Shown here one piece after another: positions 44,546 through 54,143 of a stretch of DNA of 64,000 nucleotides (position 1 is the stretch's first letter; every line of letters starts with the position of its first letter). The notes under the pieces were generated by a model, which did no database searches, had not been told where the DNA came from, and worked only from the letters and a program-made list of their open reading frames with translations. The stretch is from Hyphomicrobiales bacterium (GTDB taxonomy: Bacteria; Pseudomonadota; Alphaproteobacteria; Rhizobiales; Methylopilaceae). The position numbers and the translations under genes were made by a program. Location of the stretch: the NCBI GenBank assembly GCA_022842205.1, contig JALHQA010000002.1, positions 124,001-188,000 on the forward strand, written 5' to 3'.

Positions 44546-44563
44546 AGGTCACGCAACTGTCAT
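44546..44563. promoter_or_regulatory. Candidate Pho box
   Basis: AGGTCAC-GCAA-CTGTCAT (7-4-7 architecture) upstream of the phytase-like gene. Confidence 0.4.
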
Positions 44564-44613
44564 CGAGTGCGCATTTAAGGACGTCATCCGACAAATTTAA
44601 GGGGACCATCCCA

Positions 44614-46815
44614 GTGCGCGCTTCATACCTTCTTCCGGTCGCGCTTCTCGGCGCGACGGCTCTCACGCCCGCCTCCGCTGCCGAAGTGTTCAACCGCATC
44701 GCCACCTTTCCAGTCGTGCAGAACCTTCCGAAGGACGCCGATCAGGCCGACGAGACAGTTTCCGAGATCATCAGCGCGACCGAGGACGGCAATCTCCTGG
44801 TCTACACCGACAGCCCGCGCGAGCAGCTTGGCCTCGTCGATATCACCGACCCCAAGGCTCCTAAGGCCGGCGGCGTGATCGCGCTCGACGGCGAGCCGAC
44901 CTCGGTGAAGGTCCTCGGCAATTTTGCATTCGCCGCGGTCAATACGTCGGAGAGCTACGAGAAGCCCGGCGGCCATCTCGCGGTCATCGACATTGCGGCG
45001 AAGAAGGTCGTGTCGAAATGCGAACTCGGCGGACAGCCGGATTCCATCGCGACAAGCCCCGACAAGGCGTTCCTCGCCATCGTGCTCGAGAACGAGCGCG
45101 ATGAGGACAAGAACGACGGCGCCATTCCTCAGCTTCCGTCGGGCAATCTCTCGATCGTTCCGCTGAAGAATGGCGAAGCCGATTGCAGCGGCTTCAAGGT
45201 CGTCGATCTCGCCGGCATTGCTGAAACCGCGCCGGAAGACGCCGAGCCGGAATTTGTCGACGTCAATGCCGCGAACGAAGCGGTCGTGACGCTGCAGGAG
45301 AACAACCACATCGCCATCGTCGACCTCGCCTCCGGCAAGGTCACCGCCAATTTCTCCGCCGGCGCCGTCACGCTGGAAAATGTCGACACGAAGAAGGACA
45401 AGATCATCTCGCTGACCGGCACGGTCGAGAACGCGCTGCGCGAACCCGACGCCGTGAAATGGCTGGACGACACCCGTTTCGTCACCGCCAATGAAGGCGA
45501 CTGGAAAGGCGGCTCGCGCGGCTTCACCGTCTTTACGAAGGACGGCAAGGTCGATTTCGAGGCCGGCGCGACCTTCGAGCACGAGATCGTGCGCATCGGC
45601 CATTATCCCGACAAGCGCAACAAGAAGGGCGCCGAGGTCGAGGGCATGGAAGTCGGCACGTTCGGTTCCGACAGCTTGATCTTCGTCGGCTCCGAGCGCG
45701 CGTCCGTGGTCGGCATCTACAAGGACAATGGCGCGGGCAACGCGCCGGTCCTGCTGCAGATCGTTCCCGGCGGCGGCGTTGGCCCCGAGGGCCTGCTCGC
45801 CATTCCGTCGCGCAATCTGTTCGTCACCGCCAGCGAAACCGATCTTCGCGAAGACGGCGGCGCCGGCTCGATGGTGACGATCTTCCAGCGCGCCGAGGGC
45901 GAACCCGCCTATCCGGCGCTGGTATCCGCCGACAAGGACGGCAAGCCGCAGCCCTGGGGCGCGATTTCCGGCACGGTCGCCGACGCCAGCGAGCCCGGCA
46001 AGCTCTATGCCGTCTCCGACAGCGCCTACGCCAACGGCACCATCTTCACCATCGACGCCACCAAGACCCCCGCTGTCATTACGGACGCGGTCGCTGTCAC
46101 TCGCGATGGCGAGCCGTCGACCGGCCTCGACCTCGAAGGCATCGCCCTGGCGTCCAATGGCGGCTTCTGGCTCGCTTCGGAGGGAAATCCGGAGAACAAG
46201 GAAGAAGCCAAGCGCACCAACTCGCAGCTCATCCGCGCTTCCGCCAAGGGTGAGGTCGAAGAGATCGTCGAACTCCCGGCCGAACTCAAGGACCAGGCGA
46301 CCCGCTACGGCTTCGAAGGCGTCACCGTCACTGGTGCCGGCGCGGACGAAACCGTCTGGATCGCCGTCCAGCGCGAATGGAAGGACGACGAGAAGGGCTT
46401 CGCCAAGATTCTTGTCTACAAGCCGGCTTCCAAGACCTGGGGCGCGGTTCTCTACCCGCTCGACAAGACGGAAGACGGCTGGGTCGGCCTCTCCGAAGTC
46501 ACGGCCTCCGGCGACGATCTCATTTTCATCGAGCGCGACAATCTCATCGGCGATGCCGCAAAGCTCAAGAAGCTGACGCGCGTCTCGCTGAAGGGCGTCA
46601 CGCCCGGCGCGCTCGGCGGGAAGGATCTTCCGGTTCTGAAAAAGGAAGATGCGAAGGATTTGCTGCCGCTGCTCAAGGCCGCGCACGGCTATGTCCTCGA
46701 CAAGATCGAGAGCTTCGCGGTCGACGCGGACGGTCAGGCCTTTGCCATCACGGACAATGACGGCGTCGACGACGCCTCGGGCGAAACACAGTTTCTACGC
46801 CTCGGCAAGCTTTAA
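44614..46815 (+). CDS. Secreted esterase-like activity of phytase family protein
   Basis: VRASYLLPVALLGATALTPASAAEVF signal; beta-propeller-like repeats; GLDLEGIALASNGGFWLASEGNPE. Confidence 0.75.
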   Translation: MRASYLLPVALLGATALTPASAAEVFNRIATFPVVQNLPKDADQADETVSEIISATEDGNLLVYTDSPREQLGLVDITDPKAPKAGGVIALDGEPTSVKVLGNFAFAAVNTSESYEKPGGHLAVIDIAAKKVVSKCELGGQPDSIATSPDKAFLAIVLENERDEDKNDGAIPQLPSGNLSIVPLKNGEADCSGFKVVDLAGIAETAPEDAEPEFVDVNAANEAVVTLQENNHIAIVDLASGKVTANFSAGAVTLENVDTKKDKIISLTGTVENALREPDAVKWLDDTRFVTANEGDWKGGSRGFTVFTKDGKVDFEAGATFEHEIVRIGHYPDKRNKKGAEVEGMEVGTFGSDSLIFVGSERASVVGIYKDNGAGNAPVLLQIVPGGGVGPEGLLAIPSRNLFVTASETDLREDGGAGSMVTIFQRAEGEPAYPALVSADKDGKPQPWGAISGTVADASEPGKLYAVSDSAYANGTIFTIDATKTPAVITDAVAVTRDGEPSTGLDLEGIALASNGGFWLASEGNPENKEEAKRTNSQLIRASAKGEVEEIVELPAELKDQATRYGFEGVTVTGAGADETVWIAVQREWKDDEKGFAKILVYKPASKTWGAVLYPLDKTEDGWVGLSEVTASGDDLIFIERDNLIGDAAKLKKLTRVSLKGVTPGALGGKDLPVLKKEDAKDLLPLLKAAHGYVLDKIESFAVDADGQAFAITDNDGVDDASGETQFLRLGKL

Positions 46816-46839
46816 CCTCCAAAATCTCTTGCCCGCCTG

Positions 46840-46871
46840 TGCCCCCGGTGAATACCGGGGGCATTTTTTTA
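46840..46871 (+). terminator. Rho-independent terminator
   Basis: TGCCCCCGGT-GAAT-ACCGGGGGCATTTTTTTAT. Confidence 0.85.
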
Positions 46872-46935
46872 TCCGCGATTGACCGCCTTCCGCTGCGAAC
46901 CTTCAATTTTCACGAAAGCTGCGGAAGGCGGATGC

Positions 46936-47649
46936 ATGCCACGAAAAATGTTCGCGGCAGTCTGCGTATGGCTCGGCGCATGCGTGCTGCCGGCAACGGC
47001 GGAGGAGTCCGCGAACGCCCGCCGGCTTCTCTTCTTCTCCGGCGCCGATCTGTCGAGCATCTCGGTTTTCAGTTGGGGCGGCGTCGAAGCCCCGCTGTCA
47101 CGGGCGCCCCACGGCGCGGGCCCCCTCATCCGCATCATGGGCGGCGCCGGCCGCTACGATTACGGCAAGGAGGATGCGCCGGATGGCGAGGTTGTCGGCG
47201 ATGTCATGCTCGGCGAGGCCATGCTCGGCTGGCGTTTTCTCAGCGGGCAGCTCTGCATCACGACGCTCGTCGGCTTCGCGATCGAGGACCACGAACTCGA
47301 CGTCCCGGACCCTGAGAACGAGGTCGAGGGCACCGAAAAAGGCGTGAAGATCGCCGCCGAACTGTTCTGGCGTCCCGCAGACGACATTCAGGTCGAGGCC
47401 TCGGCGGCCTATGCCTCCACCTTCGATTTCTGGCGCGTGCGGCTCGCCGCCGGCCACGCGGTCGCCGGTTTAGTTCTTGGCGCCGAAGCCGAGGCCTTCG
47501 GAAATATCGGATCGGACCAGGTACGGGGCGGTCTCTTCATCTCCGGCATCGACTGGCGGCGCTATGAATTCAAGCTGTCCGCCGGCGTCCTCGACGATGG
47601 CGAAAACACCGGCGCGTATGGACGCCTCGGCATGGATGCGCGCTTCTGA
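46936..47649 (+). CDS. bcsS: Cellulose biosynthesis protein BcsS-like
   Basis: Signal peptide; LFFSGADLSSISVFSWGGVEAPLSR...; beta-barrel-like pattern; C-terminal Phe. Confidence 0.65.
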   Translation: MPRKMFAAVCVWLGACVLPATAEESANARRLLFFSGADLSSISVFSWGGVEAPLSRAPHGAGPLIRIMGGAGRYDYGKEDAPDGEVVGDVMLGEAMLGWRFLSGQLCITTLVGFAIEDHELDVPDPENEVEGTEKGVKIAAELFWRPADDIQVEASAAYASTFDFWRVRLAAGHAVAGLVLGAEAEAFGNIGSDQVRGGLFISGIDWRRYEFKLSAGVLDDGENTGAYGRLGMDARF

Positions 47650-47652
47650 CCG

Positions 47653-47916
47653 TTATTTGATCTTCCCCGCCGCTCGCAGAACGAAGCCCAGCACTTCCGC
47701 GACGGCCCGGTAAAGCTCTTCCGGGATTTCGGTGTCGATCTCCACCTGCGACAGCGCTTCCGCCAGCGCCGGATTTTCCTCGATCGGAATATTGTGTTCG
47801 CGCGCCGCCGCAAGAATGGCTTCCGCCACCGCCCCGCGCCCGGACGCCGTGACGCGCGGAACCCCAGGGCTGTCATATTGCAGCGCGACGGCGAGCGATC
47901 TCTGTTCGTCGTTCAT
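47653..47916 (-). CDS. Orphan FlhB C-terminal-domain homologue (FhlB/YlqH-like)
   Basis: RSLAVALQYDSPGVPRVTASGRGAVAEAILAAAREHNIPIEENPALAEALSQVEIDTEIPEELYRAVAEVLGFVLR. Confidence 0.88.
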   Translation of the reverse strand: MNDEQRSLAVALQYDSPGVPRVTASGRGAVAEAILAAAREHNIPIEENPALAEALSQVEIDTEIPEELYRAVAEVLGFVLRAAGKIK

Positions 47917-50012
47917 GTCTTGCGGTCCACGAAATGGCGCATCGGCCGCTGCTCCTGCGCGCCGCGACCGAGACGCACATACAGGCTCTCGACCTCGAAA
48001 CCCGCCGCCGTCAACCCGTCGCGCAGCAGCGGCAAAGCGTCTTCGAGCATCCGCACGGTCTCGCCGCGTTCCGCCAGAATGACTGCGCTCACCGCCTCGC
48101 CCTGAAGCCGCACATCGGCCTCGACCGCGCCGGTATCCTCAAGATCGAGAGCAGCGCGCACGCGCCATTTCTTCTTGTCCTTGTCCTGTTGCGCGTGACG
48201 GCCGTCGCGCTCGATGACGAAGCCGAACATCGCCGTCCGTCCGTCGACATTCACCGGGATTTCGCACGACCAGCGCGCGTCCGGCGCATCGCCGCGCGCC
48301 GCCGCCGCGCGGTCGTCCGGCAGGGAGGCGATCTGGTGCAGATTGATGCGCGCGATGGCGGAGTCCGTCTCGCTCATGACACGCGGCACGAATTCGTCCG
48401 GCGGCATCTGCGCCGCGGCGCGCACCTGCGCGGGATCGGACGGCGGCTGCGCCGCCGGCGGCGCGCCGGGTGCGGGTGGCGGCAGATGCGGCCCGGTCCG
48501 CAACGGCGCGTCGGCATGGGAAGACGACCACGAACCGAGAGCGCTGCGCAGCACGAACAGCGCCAGCTTCAGATCGGGCGGCACATTTTGCACGGGCGGC
48601 AGCCCCGCAAGCATGCGTTCGGCAAACAGGCCGGAGCTTGCGATGGCCTTTGACAGCAGTTCCGGTTTCGCCACGAATTCCAGCGGCAGGCGATGGTCGA
48701 GAACGCGCTCCGCCGCATTCTGTACGGGCATCGGCACGCTGAGCTTGAAGGGCAGCTTTTCGATGTCGGCGAACAGATTGCCAAGCCCCGCCTGTTTCGA
48801 CACCGCCTGCCCCACGGTCTGGCGCACGGCATCGGCGGGCGTCTGGGATGGTACGGCGGCGCGCGGCGCGGCTGTTTCCGGAGCGTCGGGCAGCGGCACG
48901 ACGGTCATGCCGCCATTGGCCTGCGGCAGCACGCGCACCACCATTCCAGACGGCAAGGGCCGCGCCATCGGAAGATCGAAATCGCCGGACGGAGCGGTGA
49001 ACCGCACCATGCCGTTCGGCGCCGGCTGCGCTGAAACGCGGGCGTCGACAGGCTGTCCTGCCGGAAAGGACGGCAATCCCGGCGCGGGCTTTATGCTGAT
49101 CGCCGCAGGTATCTGCGGCGCCGGGGCCCCCGGCTGCGACGGCGAGAGGGACGGCTGAACGGCCGGAGACGATACCGCTGCACCCGGACGCGCGGGCGCG
49201 GCCGATGGCTCCGGCCGCATGGTCACGACAAAGCTTCCATTCGGCTGCGCCACAATGCGCGCCTGGGCGCCTGGCGGAAAGGCCTTCGGCATCGGCAGAT
49301 CGATCTCGCCGTCCGCCGTTGCGAACCGCACGATATTTCCGGGCAGCGTTGCCGTCACGCGCGCCTCGACCACCTGCCCGGCAGGCAATTGCGGCGGCGT
49401 CCCTTCCGGCTTGACAGTGAAGACGGAGGGGTGCACCGCCGGCTGCGGCGCGGGCGCCGCCGGCGTGGTTACAGCTCCTCCGGCGAACACCGATGACGGC
49501 AAGCTCACCTGAACCGTCCCGTTGCTCTGCGGCACGATACGCAGCACGGTCCCTTCCGGAAGCGCGCGCGGCAGCGGCAGGTCGAACTCCCCGGTCCCGA
49601 CCGCAACGCGCACCGTGCCGGACGCAGGATTGGAAACCACCCGTGCCTCGACCGGGCGGCCCGGCGACAATTGCGGCGCCAACGGGGTCTTCGGATGAAC
49701 AAACAGATTGGCTGGAAGTGGAACAGGCTGCCCCGGGCGCGTCACAGGCGCCGGCAGCGCCATCTCGTTCAGGATCGTCATCTTGAACGTGCCGTCCGGC
49801 TGCTTCTCGATCTGCACCTGTGTTCCGGGCGGCAGGTTGCGCGGCAGCGGCAGGTCGAATTCGTTCTCCGCGCTCGTGAACCGGAAAACCCCGTCGCCGA
49901 GCGCCATCATGAGGCGCGCCTCTATTACCTTGCCCGCAAGCGCGGCCGTCAGCCCCCCGGCGGTGCTGGCCGAGGATGAAACAGGCCGGATATCTGACGG
50001 GCCGAGGATCAC
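47913..50012 (-). CDS. FliK/YlqG-like hook-length control-type protein with internal repeats
   Basis: C-terminal Flg_hook-like region (AALDLEDTGAVEADVRLQGEAVSAVILAERGETVRMLEDALPLLRDGLTAAGFEVES); 4-nt overlap with the flhB-like gene. Confidence 0.72.
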   Translation of the reverse strand: MILGPSDIRPVSSSASTAGGLTAALAGKVIEARLMMALGDGVFRFTSAENEFDLPLPRNLPPGTQVQIEKQPDGTFKMTILNEMALPAPVTRPGQPVPLPANLFVHPKTPLAPQLSPGRPVEARVVSNPASGTVRVAVGTGEFDLPLPRALPEGTVLRIVPQSNGTVQVSLPSSVFAGGAVTTPAAPAPQPAVHPSVFTVKPEGTPPQLPAGQVVEARVTATLPGNIVRFATADGEIDLPMPKAFPPGAQARIVAQPNGSFVVTMRPEPSAAPARPGAAVSSPAVQPSLSPSQPGAPAPQIPAAISIKPAPGLPSFPAGQPVDARVSAQPAPNGMVRFTAPSGDFDLPMARPLPSGMVVRVLPQANGGMTVVPLPDAPETAAPRAAVPSQTPADAVRQTVGQAVSKQAGLGNLFADIEKLPFKLSVPMPVQNAAERVLDHRLPLEFVAKPELLSKAIASSGLFAERMLAGLPPVQNVPPDLKLALFVLRSALGSWSSSHADAPLRTGPHLPPPAPGAPPAAQPPSDPAQVRAAAQMPPDEFVPRVMSETDSAIARINLHQIASLPDDRAAAARGDAPDARWSCEIPVNVDGRTAMFGFVIERDGRHAQQDKDKKKWRVRAALDLEDTGAVEADVRLQGEAVSAVILAERGETVRMLEDALPLLRDGLTAAGFEVESLYVRLGRGAQEQRPMRHFVDRKT

Positions 50013-50172
50013 GGCGCGATTCTCTCCTTATCCCTTGAGAGAACCCCGTTAGCCTTTCAAATGTCTTGCAAAGGCGTGTTGCCTTGTCGGATTGTTCGGC
50101 TTGGCGGCCTCCGGGCGGCCCAAAAAGGCAACGGCACAGGCCCTGGGGCCTGCGAGACAGAAGCAGAGGCGC

Positions 50173-51087
50173 ATGGAGTATTTCCTCCAGCAGTTGATCA
50201 ACGGCGTCGCACTGGGGTCCATCTACGGCCTGATCGCCATCGGATACACGATGGTCTACGGCATCATCGGCATGATCAATTTCGCCCACGGCGACATCTT
50301 CATGGTCTCGACGATGATCTCCCTGGTGCTGCTCATCGCCCTGTTTTCCCTCGGCGTCACCGCCGTTCCCATCGTCCTCCTCGTCATTCTCCTCGGCGCC
50401 GTCTTTCTCACCGCGCTTTACGGCTGGACGGTCGAGCGCATGGCCTATCGGCCGCTTCGCGGGTCGTTCCGCCTCGCGCCGCTGATCTCGGCAATCGGCA
50501 TGTCGATCGTGCTGCAGAACTACATCCAGAACGCGCAAGGAGCCGACAAGAAGGCCTTCACCCAGCTCATTCCGGGCGGCATCGAGTTCTTCAAGGAAGC
50601 GGATTTCTCGGTGTGGCTGCAGTATTCCCAGATCGCGCTGTTCACCACGACCATCGTCGTGCTCGCGGTCTTCACCTTCATCGTCACGAAGACGCCGCTT
50701 GGACGTGCCCAAAGGGCATGTGAGCAGGACATCAAGATGGCGTCCCTGCTCGGCATCGACGTCGACAAGACGATCTCGCTGACCTTCGTCATGGGCGCGT
50801 CGCTCGCCGCTGTCGCGGGACTGATGCACCTGCTCTATTACGGCTCGACCGATTTCTACGCCGGCTTCGTTGTCGGCATCAAAGCCTTCACCGCGGCCGT
50901 GCTCGGCGGCATCGGCTCGCTGCCCGGCGCCGTCCTCGGCGGCATCACCATCGGCCTGATCGAAGTGTTCTTCGCCGGCTATGTCTCCGTCGATTACAAG
51001 GACGTCGCCGCGTTCTCGATTCTGTCCATCGTCCTCATCTTCCTGCCGACCGGCATTCTCGGGCGGCCCGAAGTCGAGAAAGTGTGA
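50173..51087 (+). CDS. livH: Branched-chain amino acid ABC transporter permease LivH
   Basis: MEYFLQQLINGVALGSIYGLIAIGYTMVYGIIGMINFAHGDIFM. Confidence 0.95.
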   Translation: MEYFLQQLINGVALGSIYGLIAIGYTMVYGIIGMINFAHGDIFMVSTMISLVLLIALFSLGVTAVPIVLLVILLGAVFLTALYGWTVERMAYRPLRGSFRLAPLISAIGMSIVLQNYIQNAQGADKKAFTQLIPGGIEFFKEADFSVWLQYSQIALFTTTIVVLAVFTFIVTKTPLGRAQRACEQDIKMASLLGIDVDKTISLTFVMGASLAAVAGLMHLLYYGSTDFYAGFVVGIKAFTAAVLGGIGSLPGAVLGGITIGLIEVFFAGYVSVDYKDVAAFSILSIVLIFLPTGILGRPEVEKV

Positions 51088-52520
51088 ACATGGCGAGTAC
51101 AGATACCGCGGCCCCTGTACAGACACCTCCGGGAGCGGCTCCGGTCGAGCCCTCGCCGGTGCGGCAGCCGCATCCCGCAATCGCGCTGCTGAAGGATGCC
51201 GCGATGTGGGCGGCCGTCACCTTCATCCTCACGTTCCCGATCGTCGGCTTCAAAACGGTGGCGCGCGGCGGCCGTTATGTCTTCGACAACAATGTGGACG
51301 TGGTACTCGGCCTCACGGCCTTCGTGTTCCTCGGCCGTATCCTTCTGAACCTCACGATCTGGCGGAAGCCGAAGACCGCGACCGCGCGCGCAGCTTCCGG
51401 CACGGTGCTCGACACCGGCTGGGCCGCCAAGGCCCGCCGCCTGCTCGTGCCGGTCATGCTGGTCGTCGCCGTCACCTACCCGTTCCTCGCCGTATGGGCG
51501 TCGGGCGGCCTCGTTACGGGGCGCTACTGGGTCGATCTCGGTGTGCTGGTGATGACCTATGTCCTGCTGGGATGGGGCCTGAACATCGTTGTCGGCCTCG
51601 CCGGCCTGCTCGACCTCGGCTATGTCGCCTTCTATGCCGTCGGCGCCTACACCTTCGCGCTGCTGACCATGAATTTCGGCCTGTCCTTCTGGATGTGCCT
51701 GCCCATCGCGGGCATCATAGCCGCCCTGTTCGGCGTGGTGCTTGGATTCCCGGTGCTGCGGCTGCGCGGTGACTATCTGGCCATCGTCACTTTGGCTTTC
51801 GGCGAGATCATCCGCCTCGTGCTGATCAACTGGCGCGAATTCACTGGCGGCGCCAGCGGCATCAACCAGATCCCGCGGCCGAGTTTCTTCGGCCTCGAAT
51901 TCATTCCGTCCGGGCCGACCAGCTTCGCCGAATTTTTCGGCATCGCCTTCTCGCCGGTCCATCGCCTGATCTTCTTCTATTACGTCATTCTCGCGCTGGC
52001 GCTTGTCGTGCTCGTCGTCACCATCCGCCTGCGCCGCCTGCCCATCGGCCGCGCCTGGGAAGCGCTGCGCGAGGACGAAATCGCCTGCCGCTCGCTCGGC
52101 ATCTCGGTCGTCAATACCAAGCTGACCGCGTTCGCGCTCGGCGCGATGTTCGGCGGTTTCGCCGGCACGGTGTTCGCCGCCCGCCAGGGCTATATCTCGC
52201 CGACGGACTTCACCTTCATCCAGTCGGCCTTTATCGTCGCCATCGTCGTGCTCGGCGGGCTCGGCTCGAATCTCGGCATCGTCCTGTCCTCGCTCGTCCT
52301 GATCGGCGGCATCGAGATGCTGCGCAATCTCGGCTTCGTCAAAGCGATCTTCGGCTCCGGCTTCGACCCCGTTCAGTACCGCATGCTGATATTCGGCATC
52401 GTCATGGTCATCATCATGGTGTGGAAGCCGCGCGGCCTTATCTCGTCGCGCGCACCGACGGTGTTCCTGAAGGAGAAGAAGCGCGTCGGCGCCGACATGA
52501 TCTCGGAGGGCCACGGCTAA
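51084..52520 (+). CDS. livM: Branched-chain amino acid ABC transporter permease LivM
   Basis: NIVVGLAGLLDLGYVAFYAVGAYTFALL...RAWEALREDEIACRSLGISVVNTKLTAFALGAMFGGFAGTVFAARQGYISPTDF. Confidence 0.95.
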   Translation: MNMASTDTAAPVQTPPGAAPVEPSPVRQPHPAIALLKDAAMWAAVTFILTFPIVGFKTVARGGRYVFDNNVDVVLGLTAFVFLGRILLNLTIWRKPKTATARAASGTVLDTGWAAKARRLLVPVMLVVAVTYPFLAVWASGGLVTGRYWVDLGVLVMTYVLLGWGLNIVVGLAGLLDLGYVAFYAVGAYTFALLTMNFGLSFWMCLPIAGIIAALFGVVLGFPVLRLRGDYLAIVTLAFGEIIRLVLINWREFTGGASGINQIPRPSFFGLEFIPSGPTSFAEFFGIAFSPVHRLIFFYYVILALALVVLVVTIRLRRLPIGRAWEALREDEIACRSLGISVVNTKLTAFALGAMFGGFAGTVFAARQGYISPTDFTFIQSAFIVAIVVLGGLGSNLGIVLSSLVLIGGIEMLRNLGFVKAIFGSGFDPVQYRMLIFGIVMVIIMVWKPRGLISSRAPTVFLKEKKRVGADMISEGHG

Positions 52521-53425
52521 TGGCTCGGCAAGAGACCATTCTCCGCGTCGAGCATCTGTCGATGAAGTTCGGCGGCCTCGTCGCCGTGGACGATCTGTCG
52601 TTCGAGGCGAAGAAGGGCGACATCACCGCCATCATCGGCCCCAACGGGGCCGGCAAGACAACCGTCTTCAACTGCATCACCGGTTTCTACAAGCCGACCG
52701 AAGGCCGCATCGCGCTGGTTCACGGCGACGACTCGATCCTGACGCGGATCGACAACGTCACCGCCACCGGCAAGCAGTGGGTACGCACCCGGCAAGGTGC
52801 GCTGTTCCTTCTCGAGCGCCTGCAGGACTTCAAGGTTTCCGAACTCGCGCGCGTTGCCCGCACCTTCCAGAACATCCGCCTGTTCGGCGGCATGACGCTG
52901 CTGGAGAACCTGCTGATCGCGCAGCACAACAAGCTGATGCGCGCGTCGGGCTACACGTTCGGCGGCCTGCTCGGCCTCGGCGGCTATGGCAAGGCCGAGC
53001 GGGCCGCGATCGACAAGGCGCGCTACTGGCTCGACAAGACCGGCCTGCTCGACCGCGCGGACGACGCCGCGGCAAGCCTGCCCTACGGCGCCCAGCGCCG
53101 CCTCGAGATTGCGCGCGCCATGTGTTCGGACCCCGTGCTGCTCTGCCTCGACGAGCCGGCGGCCGGCCTCAACGCGCGCGAGGGCGAGGAACTGAACGAG
53201 CTTCTGCTCTCGATCCGCAAGGAGCACGACGTTTCGATCCTTCTCATCGAGCACGACATGGGCGTCGTGATGCAGATTTCGGATCGCATCGTCGTGCTCG
53301 ATTACGGCCGCAAGATCGCCGACGGATCGCCGGCCGCGGTCCGCTCCGATCCGAAAGTCATCGCTGCCTATCTCGGCGTCGAGGAGGAAGAGACGGACGA
53401 AGTCGCCAAGGAGCTGTCGGCATGA
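52520..53425 (+). CDS. livG: Branched-chain amino acid ABC transporter ATP-binding protein LivG
   Basis: MARQETILRVEHLSMKFGGLVAVDDLSFEAKKGDITAIIGPNGAGKTTVFNCITGFYKPTEG. Confidence 0.95.
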   Translation: MARQETILRVEHLSMKFGGLVAVDDLSFEAKKGDITAIIGPNGAGKTTVFNCITGFYKPTEGRIALVHGDDSILTRIDNVTATGKQWVRTRQGALFLLERLQDFKVSELARVARTFQNIRLFGGMTLLENLLIAQHNKLMRASGYTFGGLLGLGGYGKAERAAIDKARYWLDKTGLLDRADDAAASLPYGAQRRLEIARAMCSDPVLLCLDEPAAGLNAREGEELNELLLSIRKEHDVSILLIEHDMGVVMQISDRIVVLDYGRKIADGSPAAVRSDPKVIAAYLGVEEEETDEVAKELSA

Positions 53426-54141
53426 GCGCTCCACTTCTCACTGTCAACGACGTACATACTTATTACGGCAACATCCGCGCCCTTGAGGGCGTCGACGTCG
53501 AGGTACGCGAGGGCGAGATCGTCGCGCTGATCGGCTCGAACGGCGCCGGCAAGTCGACGCTGATGATGACGATCTGCGGCAATCCCCGCGCCCGTTCGGG
53601 CAGCATTGTCTTCGACGGCCGTGACATCACCAACATGCCGACGCACCAGATCGCGCGCCTGCGCATCGCGCAGTCGCCGGAGGGCCGCCGCATCTTCCCG
53701 CGCATGACCGTTCTGGAAAACCTGCAGATGGGTTCGGTCGTCGCCGGAGAGCAGCATTTCGACGGAGATCTCGAACGCGTGTTTTCGCTGTTTCCCCGTC
53801 TCAGAGAGCGCATAGGCCAGCGCGGCGGCACCTTGTCCGGCGGCGAGCAGCAGATGCTCGCCATCGCCCGCGCGCTGATGGCCCGTCCGCGCCTTTTGTT
53901 GCTGGACGAGCCCTCGCTCGGCCTTGCGCCGCTGATCGTGAAGCAGATCTTCGATGCCATCCGCGAACTGAACAAAAAAGAAGGCCTCACCGTCTTCCTC
54001 GTCGAGCAGAACGCGTTTCATGCGCTCAAGCTCGCCCACCGCGGCTATGTCATGGTCAACGGCCGCATCACGCTGTCGGGCCCGTCGAAGGAACTGCTGT
54101 CGCGCGAGGAAGTCCGCGCCGCCTATCTGGAAGGAGCCTGA
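53422..54141 (+). CDS. livF: Branched-chain amino acid ABC transporter ATP-binding protein LivF
   Basis: MSAPLLTVNDVHTYYGNIRALEGVDVEVREGEIVALIGSNGAGKSTLMMTICG...GTLSGGEQQMLAIARALMARPRLLLLDEPSLGLAP. Confidence 0.95.
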   Translation: MSAPLLTVNDVHTYYGNIRALEGVDVEVREGEIVALIGSNGAGKSTLMMTICGNPRARSGSIVFDGRDITNMPTHQIARLRIAQSPEGRRIFPRMTVLENLQMGSVVAGEQHFDGDLERVFSLFPRLRERIGQRGGTLSGGEQQMLAIARALMARPRLLLLDEPSLGLAPLIVKQIFDAIRELNKKEGLTVFLVEQNAFHALKLAHRGYVMVNGRITLSGPSKELLSREEVRAAYLEGA

Positions 54142-54143
54142 TC

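Noticed and set aside
44623-46686. 687-aa minus-strand ORF antisense to the phytase-like gene
   Set aside because: Shadow ORF in GC-rich coding DNA; the sense product has a signal peptide and coherent repeats.
48139-51180. 1013-aa minus-strand ORF spanning the fliK-like gene and livH
   Set aside because: Out of frame with the real FliK-like ORF and antisense to livH; low-complexity composition.
50994-52514. 506-aa minus-strand ORF antisense to livM
   Set aside because: Shadow ORF; livM on the plus strand is clear.
52777-53421. N-terminal extension of the 52777..54141 ORF
   Set aside because: Reads livG out of frame; genuine livF starts at 53422 (MSAPLLTVNDVH).
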